Shown here in pieces: positions 29,665 through 33,193 of a DNA stretch of 33,193 nucleotides. The translations under genes were made by a program, and so were the position numbers. The first letter of the stretch is position 1. Each line of letters starts with the position of its first letter. The DNA comes from an uncultured Clostridia bacterium (GTDB lineage: Bacteria > Bacillota > Clostridia > TANB77 > CAG-508): the NCBI GenBank assembly GCA_934155625.1, contig CAKPHD010000016.1, positions 1 through 33,193 on the forward strand, written 5' to 3'. The notes under the pieces were generated by a model. That model did no database searches and had not been told where the DNA came from. It saw nothing but the letters and a program-made list of their open reading frames with translations.

Positions 29665-30171
29665 ATGATATTATATCCAGATGCGCATTTAAACAATGTA
29701 AGAGAAATAACAACAAATTTCTTACAAAACAACAAAATAAATGCATTAATATTAGATGTAGACAATACACTAATAGACTATGACAAAAATTTGCCAGAAG
29801 AAACAATTGAATGGGCAAAAGAATTAAAGAATAATAATATAAAATTATACATATTATCAAATACAAACAAAAAAGAAAAAGTAAAAACAGTAGCAGAAAA
29901 ATTAGGAATAGAATACATGTACTTTGCGAAAAAACCATTAAAAATAGGTTTCAAAAAAGTACAAGAAAAATTAAAAGAACCACCACAAAATATAGCAGTA
30001 GTAGGAGACCAAATATTTACTGATATAGTAGGTGGAAATAGATGCAAAATGTTCACTATATTAGTAGAACCTATTGCAGAAAAAGACATTTGGATAACAA
30101 TGGTAAAAAGACCATTAGAAAATGCAATAAAGAGAAAATATCATAAAAATTTAAACAAAGGAAGTAAATAA
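29665..30171 (+). CDS. yqeG: YqeG family HAD-IIIA phosphatase
   Basis: 168 aa, the usual length. All four HAD motifs are visible: I, LDVDNTL with Asp31 and Asp33; II, LSNT (64-67); III, Lys90-Pro91; IV, GDQIFTD (114-120) with Asp115 and Asp120. YqeG proteins are conserved, mostly in Firmicutes, and related to phosphatidylglycerophosphate phosphatases; the physiological substrate in bacteria is not settled. ATG 29665 is well placed 6 nt after GGAGG and follows a consensus promoter. The next gene begins 2 nt after the stop, so this is the first gene of an operon with the prepilin peptidase and M24 peptidase. Confidence 0.93.
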   Translation: MILYPDAHLNNVREITTNFLQNNKINALILDVDNTLIDYDKNLPEETIEWAKELKNNNIKLYILSNTNKKEKVKTVAEKLGIEYMYFAKKPLKIGFKKVQEKLKEPPQNIAVVGDQIFTDIVGGNRCKMFTILVEPIAEKDIWITMVKRPLENAIKRKYHKNLNKGSK

Positions 30172-30172
30172 A

Positions 30173-30919
30173 ATGTATATAAATGATACTCATATAGGTT
30201 TTTATATAGCGGCTGCTATAATAGGACTATTAGTAGGCCAGATAGTTGATTGGGCAATAAAGAGATTACCAGAAAATAAAAAAATAATATCAAAAGACAT
30301 AATAAGAGCATTTAAAATTCAATTTAGACCTAATTACATATTAATGTTTCTAACATCAGCAATTTATGTGTTGCTAGTATATATGTATGGAATACAAAAA
30401 TTCTTAATTGGAAATCTAGAATTAATTAAATATTTATTATTGGTACCAATGCTCTTATCAGCATTTGTGATAGACTGCAAATCGAAAATTATACCTAATA
30501 GACTTAATTTAACAATGTTTGAAGTAGGAATAATAATAGCATTTTTATATGGATTTTCAAATGTAGCAATAACAATAGATTTATTATTTGGAATGCTTAT
30601 AGGTGGCGGAATATTCCTATTTATATCATTAATAGGAAAACTAATATATGGAAAAGAAGCAATGGGACTTGGAGATGTCAAATTTATGGCAGCATTAGGA
30701 TTATATTTTGGTTTTACAAATACAGTGTTAATTTCTATTATGGCATTTTTAATAGGAGCAATTGTAGGAATTATATTAATATTATGCAGAGTAAAAAAAT
30801 CAAGTGAATACATACCATTTGGACCATTTATAATAATTGCATCATTTATATGTATGTTTTTACCAGCAGGAGTAATACTAAATTCATTTCAAACAGTATT
30901 TACATTTAGTGTTTTTTAG
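30173..30919 (+). CDS. A24 prepilin peptidase
   Basis: 248 aa with about seven hydrophobic helices. The two catalytic aspartates of type IV prepilin peptidases are present: Asp101 in AFVIDCKSKIIPNRL, and Asp168 in the GxGD motif GLGDVKFM. The family cleaves the leader of prepilin-like proteins on the inner face of the membrane and, in full PilD/ComC enzymes, methylates the new N-terminus. The N-terminal region here (GQIVDWAIKRLPENKK) keeps the general shape of the methylase half but has no CxxC zinc motifs, so methylation is doubtful. No pilin or pilus ATPase is encoded in this window. It lies 2 nt after yqeG and 17 nt before the M24 peptidase. GGAAG precedes the ATG. Confidence 0.9.
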   Translation: MYINDTHIGFYIAAAIIGLLVGQIVDWAIKRLPENKKIISKDIIRAFKIQFRPNYILMFLTSAIYVLLVYMYGIQKFLIGNLELIKYLLLVPMLLSAFVIDCKSKIIPNRLNLTMFEVGIIIAFLYGFSNVAITIDLLFGMLIGGGIFLFISLIGKLIYGKEAMGLGDVKFMAALGLYFGFTNTVLISIMAFLIGAIVGIILILCRVKKSSEYIPFGPFIIIASFICMFLPAGVILNSFQTVFTFSVF

Positions 30920-30936
30920 GAAGGATTGAGAAAAAG

Positions 30937-31998
30937 ATGAACTCAAAAATGCAATGGTTAAGAAATCAATTGTTAACAACAAATTTACAAGGAATGATAG
31001 TAACAAACCCAGTAAATATAAGATATTTAACAAATATTCAAGCAGAAGGATTATTATTAGTAACAAGAAAAGAAAATATATTCATAACAGATGGAAGATA
31101 TATAGAAGATGTTCACAATACGTTAACACTATTTGACGAAATAGTAGTTTATGATGCAAGAGGACTATCAAAAGAAGATTATGAGAACTTCTTTATATTT
31201 TGCGAAAATGTTGGATTTGAAGAAAACTATGTAACATATGCAAAATACAAAGAATACATGCATAAATACAAAATTAACTGTTTAGTAGAAACAGAAAATA
31301 TGATAGAAAAACAAAGAATGATAAAAGACGAAGAAGAAATAGAAGATATCAGAAAAGCATGTAAAATAACAGATGAATGTTTTGAACATATTGTAAATTA
31401 TATTAGACCAGGCATGACAGAAAAACAAATAGCTAGAGAAATAGATTACTATTATTATAAACATGCTGAAGAAATGTCATTTGAAACAATAGTAGCATCA
31501 GGAGAAAATTCATCTAAGCCACATGCTGTACCAACAGACAGAAAGATTCAAAGACAAGATATAATAACAATAGATATGGGATGTAAAATAAATGGATATT
31601 GTTCAGACATGACAAGAACAATATTTGTTGGAGAAGTACCAGAACATATGAAAGAAGTGTATGATTTAGTATTAAAAAATCAAGAACAAGCATTAGCTGA
31701 CATTCATGATGGTGCAAACACAAAACAAATATCAAAAATGGTAGACAATGATTTTAGATTGCATAATTATGACCTAATACATGCATTAGGTCATGGAGTT
31801 GGCTTAGATATACATGAAAGTCCGATTTTAGGAATTAATTCTGAAACAATACTTAAAGAAAACATGGTGGTTACAGATGAGCCAGGAATTTACATTCCAG
31901 GACAATTTGGAGTAAGAATTGAGGACACAGTACTTGTTAATAAAGCAACATGTGAGCCGCTTACAAAATCACCCAAAAAATATGTTATAGTAAAATAA
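30937..31998 (+). CDS. pepP: M24 family Xaa-Pro aminopeptidase
   Basis: 353 aa, normal for the YqhT/PepQ-like group of Firmicutes. Residues 1-about 125 are the creatinase-like N-terminal domain (VTNPVNIRYLTN, FITDGRYIED). The pita-bread catalytic domain carries the five metal ligands: Asp213 (TIDMGC), Asp224 (CSDMTRT), His286 (GHGVGLDIH), Glu315 (VTDEPGIYI) and Glu329 (VRIEDTVLV). It removes N-terminal residues from Xaa-Pro peptides in the cytosol using two Mn2+ or similar ions. Placement just upstream of efp is a conserved arrangement in Firmicutes, fitting the proline link between the two. The symbol is by family; pepQ-type dipeptidase activity cannot be excluded. Confidence 0.92.
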   Translation: MNSKMQWLRNQLLTTNLQGMIVTNPVNIRYLTNIQAEGLLLVTRKENIFITDGRYIEDVHNTLTLFDEIVVYDARGLSKEDYENFFIFCENVGFEENYVTYAKYKEYMHKYKINCLVETENMIEKQRMIKDEEEIEDIRKACKITDECFEHIVNYIRPGMTEKQIAREIDYYYYKHAEEMSFETIVASGENSSKPHAVPTDRKIQRQDIITIDMGCKINGYCSDMTRTIFVGEVPEHMKEVYDLVLKNQEQALADIHDGANTKQISKMVDNDFRLHNYDLIHALGHGVGLDIHESPILGINSETILKENMVVTDEPGIYIPGQFGVRIEDTVLVNKATCEPLTKSPKKYVIVK

Positions 31999-32034
31999 AA
32001 TTTTAATAGATTACCAAAGAAGAGGTGGAAAAAA

Positions 32035-32253
32035 ATGGCTATAATCAAAGATGGAGTATTAATGAAAGTTGAAGAAACTGATATGGTAGATGGAATATAT
32101 GTTATACCAGAAGAAGTAACTAAAATATCAGAGCAAGTATTTTCTGAAGAATATACAGAAGAAAAAGAGCAAGATACATGGATGATAGTTAGAAAAGAGA
32201 AAAAATCAGAGAAAATAAAGAATTTTATAAAAAGAATATTCCATAAGGCTTGA
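32035..32253 (+). CDS. Small hypothetical protein, 72 aa
   Basis: ATG 32035 has AGAGGTGG upstream. The N-terminal half, DGVLMKVEETDMVDGIYVIP followed by EEVTKISEQVF, resembles one turn of a BspA-type leucine-rich repeat (I-P-x-x-V-x-x-I-x-x-x-x-F). The second half is very charged and ends in a basic helix (KIKNFIKRIFHKA) that might touch membranes or nucleic acid. No family is recognised. It lies 36 nt after pepP and is probably the last gene of that transcript; the efp promoter -35 box overlaps its stop codon. Confidence 0.7.
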   Translation: MAIIKDGVLMKVEETDMVDGIYVIPEEVTKISEQVFSEEYTEEKEQDTWMIVRKEKKSEKIKNFIKRIFHKA

Positions 32254-32278
32254 TTTTTCGGTAGATATAGTGTAAAAT
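32250..32278 (+). promoter_or_regulatory. SigA promoter of efp
   Basis: TTGATT (32250-32255), 17-nt spacer, TAAAAT (32273-32278). The transcript would begin near 32285, so a start codon at 32277 for efp is impossible from this promoter and ATG 32325 is supported. Confidence 0.75.
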
Positions 32279-32324
32279 GGAAGAAGTTGAAAATTTATGT
32301 AAAGAATTGAAAGGAGAAATTAAT

Positions 32325-32891
32325 ATGGCAGGAGTATATTCAGCAGGAGATTTTAGAAATGGAACAACATTTGAAATGGACGGAGGAGTATTCAGAGTTG
32401 TAGAATTTCAACACGTAAAACCAGGAAAAGGTTCTGCATTTGTAAGAACAAAATTAAAAAACGTAATAACAGGGGCAGTTATCGAAAGAACATTTAACCC
32501 TTCAGATAAATATCCAGGAGCAGAAATAGAAAAGAAAACAATGCAATATTTATACAATGATGGAGATTTATACTACTTTATGGATAACGAAACATATGAC
32601 CAAATGCCAATTGGAAAAGATGACTTAGGTGATTGTTTAAAATATTTAAAAGAAAACATGGAAGTAACAATTCTTTCATTTAAAGGAAAAGTATTCGCAG
32701 TAGAACCACCAATATTTGTAGAATTAGAAGTAACATATACAGAACCAGGATTTGCTGGAAATACGACAACAACATCTGGAAAACCAGCAACACTAGAAAC
32801 AGGATTAGAATTACAAGTTCCTATGTTTGTAAACATTGGTGATGTATTAAGAATAGATACACGTACATGTGAATATATGGAAAGAGTATAA
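32325..32891 (+). CDS. efp: Translation elongation factor P
   Basis: 188 aa, family length about 185. EF-P enters the ribosomal E site and relieves stalling at polyproline stretches. Three OB-like domains are present: MAGVYSAGDFRNGTTFEMDG at the start, and the modification loop HVKPGKGSAFVRTKLKN with Lys32 and Lys35, the latter at the tip between Gly residues. The conserved C-terminal EF-P signature (LQVPMFVNIGDVLRIDTRT) is complete. ATG 32325 has AAGGAG 8 nt upstream; an in-frame ATG at 32277 would add 16 residues but overlaps the promoter. No EpmA-type lysyl-transfer gene is in the window. A 56-aa gene follows 14 nt later. Confidence 0.98.
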   Translation: MAGVYSAGDFRNGTTFEMDGGVFRVVEFQHVKPGKGSAFVRTKLKNVITGAVIERTFNPSDKYPGAEIEKKTMQYLYNDGDLYYFMDNETYDQMPIGKDDLGDCLKYLKENMEVTILSFKGKVFAVEPPIFVELEVTYTEPGFAGNTTTTSGKPATLETGLELQVPMFVNIGDVLRIDTRTCEYMERV

Positions 32892-32905
32892 GAAAGGAAT
32901 AAATA

Positions 32906-33076
32906 ATGTCAGAAAAAGAATTATTAGAAAAAATTGAGCAACTAGAGAAAAGAGTTGCAAAATTAGAAAAAGACGTTTCAGAAATACAAGAAGATATTTA
33001 TGAATATGTTGAAGAAGATCCAGAAGGTGAAGCATGTGAAGGACATTGCTCATGCTGTAGTGGATGTGAAGAATAG
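32906..33076 (+). CDS. Small coiled-coil protein with Cys-rich tail, 56 aa
   Basis: ATG 32906 has AGAAAGGAA upstream and lies 14 nt after the efp stop; the stop is TAG at 33074-33076. Residues 3-35 form a heptad-patterned helix (LLEKIEQLEKRVAKLEKDV), suggesting a dimer. The acidic linker EEDPEGEA leads to CEGHCSCCSGCEE, with Cys44, His47, Cys48, Cys50, Cys51 and Cys54. This spacing looks like a metal-binding knot (zinc or iron-sulfur), but I know of no family with it. It is probably co-transcribed with efp and is followed by a long hairpin. Confidence 0.75.
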   Translation: MSEKELLEKIEQLEKRVAKLEKDVSEIQEDIYEYVEEDPEGEACEGHCSCCSGCEE

Positions 33077-33089
33077 AATATAATAAAAA

Positions 33090-33142
33090 GCGAGTCTAAG
33101 ATTTTCTATCAAATGTAAATTTTAAGAAAATCTAAGACTCGC
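33090..33142 (+). terminator. Long hairpin after the efp operon
   Basis: GCGAGTCTAAGATTTTCT (33090-33107) pairs with AGAAAATCTAAGACTCGC (33125-33142), 17 of 18 positions, with a 17-nt loop. The run after the stem is not T-rich (CATATTTATC), so it may be a weak terminator, a message-stabilising hairpin or a palindromic repeat unit. Confidence 0.6.
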
Positions 33143-33159
33143 CATATTTATCTAGTACA

Positions 33160-33186
33160 GAAAGTTCTCCTACAAGGAGAACTTTC
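33160..33186 (+). other. Perfect 12-bp hairpin at the window end
   Basis: GAAAGTTCTCCT (33160-33171), loop ACA, AGGAGAACTTTC (33175-33186). The AGGAGAA arm is ribosome-binding-site-like, so it could be part of a regulatory leader for a gene beyond the window. It may also be a second palindromic unit next to the hairpin at 33090-33142. Confidence 0.6.
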
Positions 33187-33193
33187 CTACTAT

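Noticed and set aside
32277..32324. Longer N-terminus for EF-P starting at ATG 32277
   Set aside because: It overlaps the -10 box of a good promoter and adds residues outside the family's start; AAGGAG supports 32325.

Overview
The window is very AT-rich DNA (well over 70 % A+T by eye). It uses AAA, ATA, AGA and TTA codons heavily, has strong AAGGAGG-type ribosome binding sites, ATG/TTG/GTG starts, and TGA as a stop. With the gene content (oleate hydratase, YqeG, YwaF-type membrane protein, Pol I without proofreading residues, EF-P next to an M24 peptidase), this points to a low-GC Firmicute. An uncultured gut-type Clostridia lineage is the most likely source. That placement is inference.

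Layout. Positions 1-1481 hold a 5'-truncated oleate hydratase. It is followed by a two-way terminator, a small minus-strand gene and a divergently promoted gene of unknown function (1962-2873). A long accessory locus runs from about 2954 to 25330 and is devoted to the cell surface. Its first operon (3012-11145) encodes a signal-peptidase-like protein without catalytic residues, a TasA-like subunit, an active SipW-type signal peptidase, and two single-pass proteins with large outer domains. It continues with a cytosolic protein whose C-terminal half resembles a degenerate EAL domain, a membrane-anchored McrB-type AAA+ NTPase, a DUF2357-like partner with no nuclease domain, a second active signal peptidase and another TasA-like protein. 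A convergent TasA-like gene (11142-11741, minus) and an anchored homologue (11849-12556) follow. Next comes a gene with the features of a major fibre subunit (12737-13792). It has its own strong promoter behind a set of 11-bp-phased ATTACA repeats, and a strong terminator. A coiled-coil protein (13901-15475) precedes a roughly 2,890-residue secreted beta-helix protein (15491-24158), which is broken by one frameshift near 18704. An active/inactive signal peptidase pair (24190-25330) closes the block.

The rest is largely housekeeping. A YwaF-type membrane protein, polA and a lytic transglycosylase are joined to the last signal peptidases by overlapping reading frames. A 254-bp nested palindrome, probably a MITE-like element, then separates a yqeG - A24 prepilin peptidase - M24 aminopeptidase operon, a small protein, efp, and a 56-residue Cys-rich protein.

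How the surface genes may work together (inference): three active ER/SipW-type peptidases would mature the TasA-like subunits and perhaps the giant adhesin, and the two dead homologues may act as chaperones or specificity factors. A McrBC-derived NTPase pair may have been reused as a cytoplasmic motor or regulator for assembly. The combination of SipW/TasA genes with a membrane-tethered, nuclease-less McrB/DUF2357 pair and a giant beta-helix protein is the best candidate here for an undescribed system.
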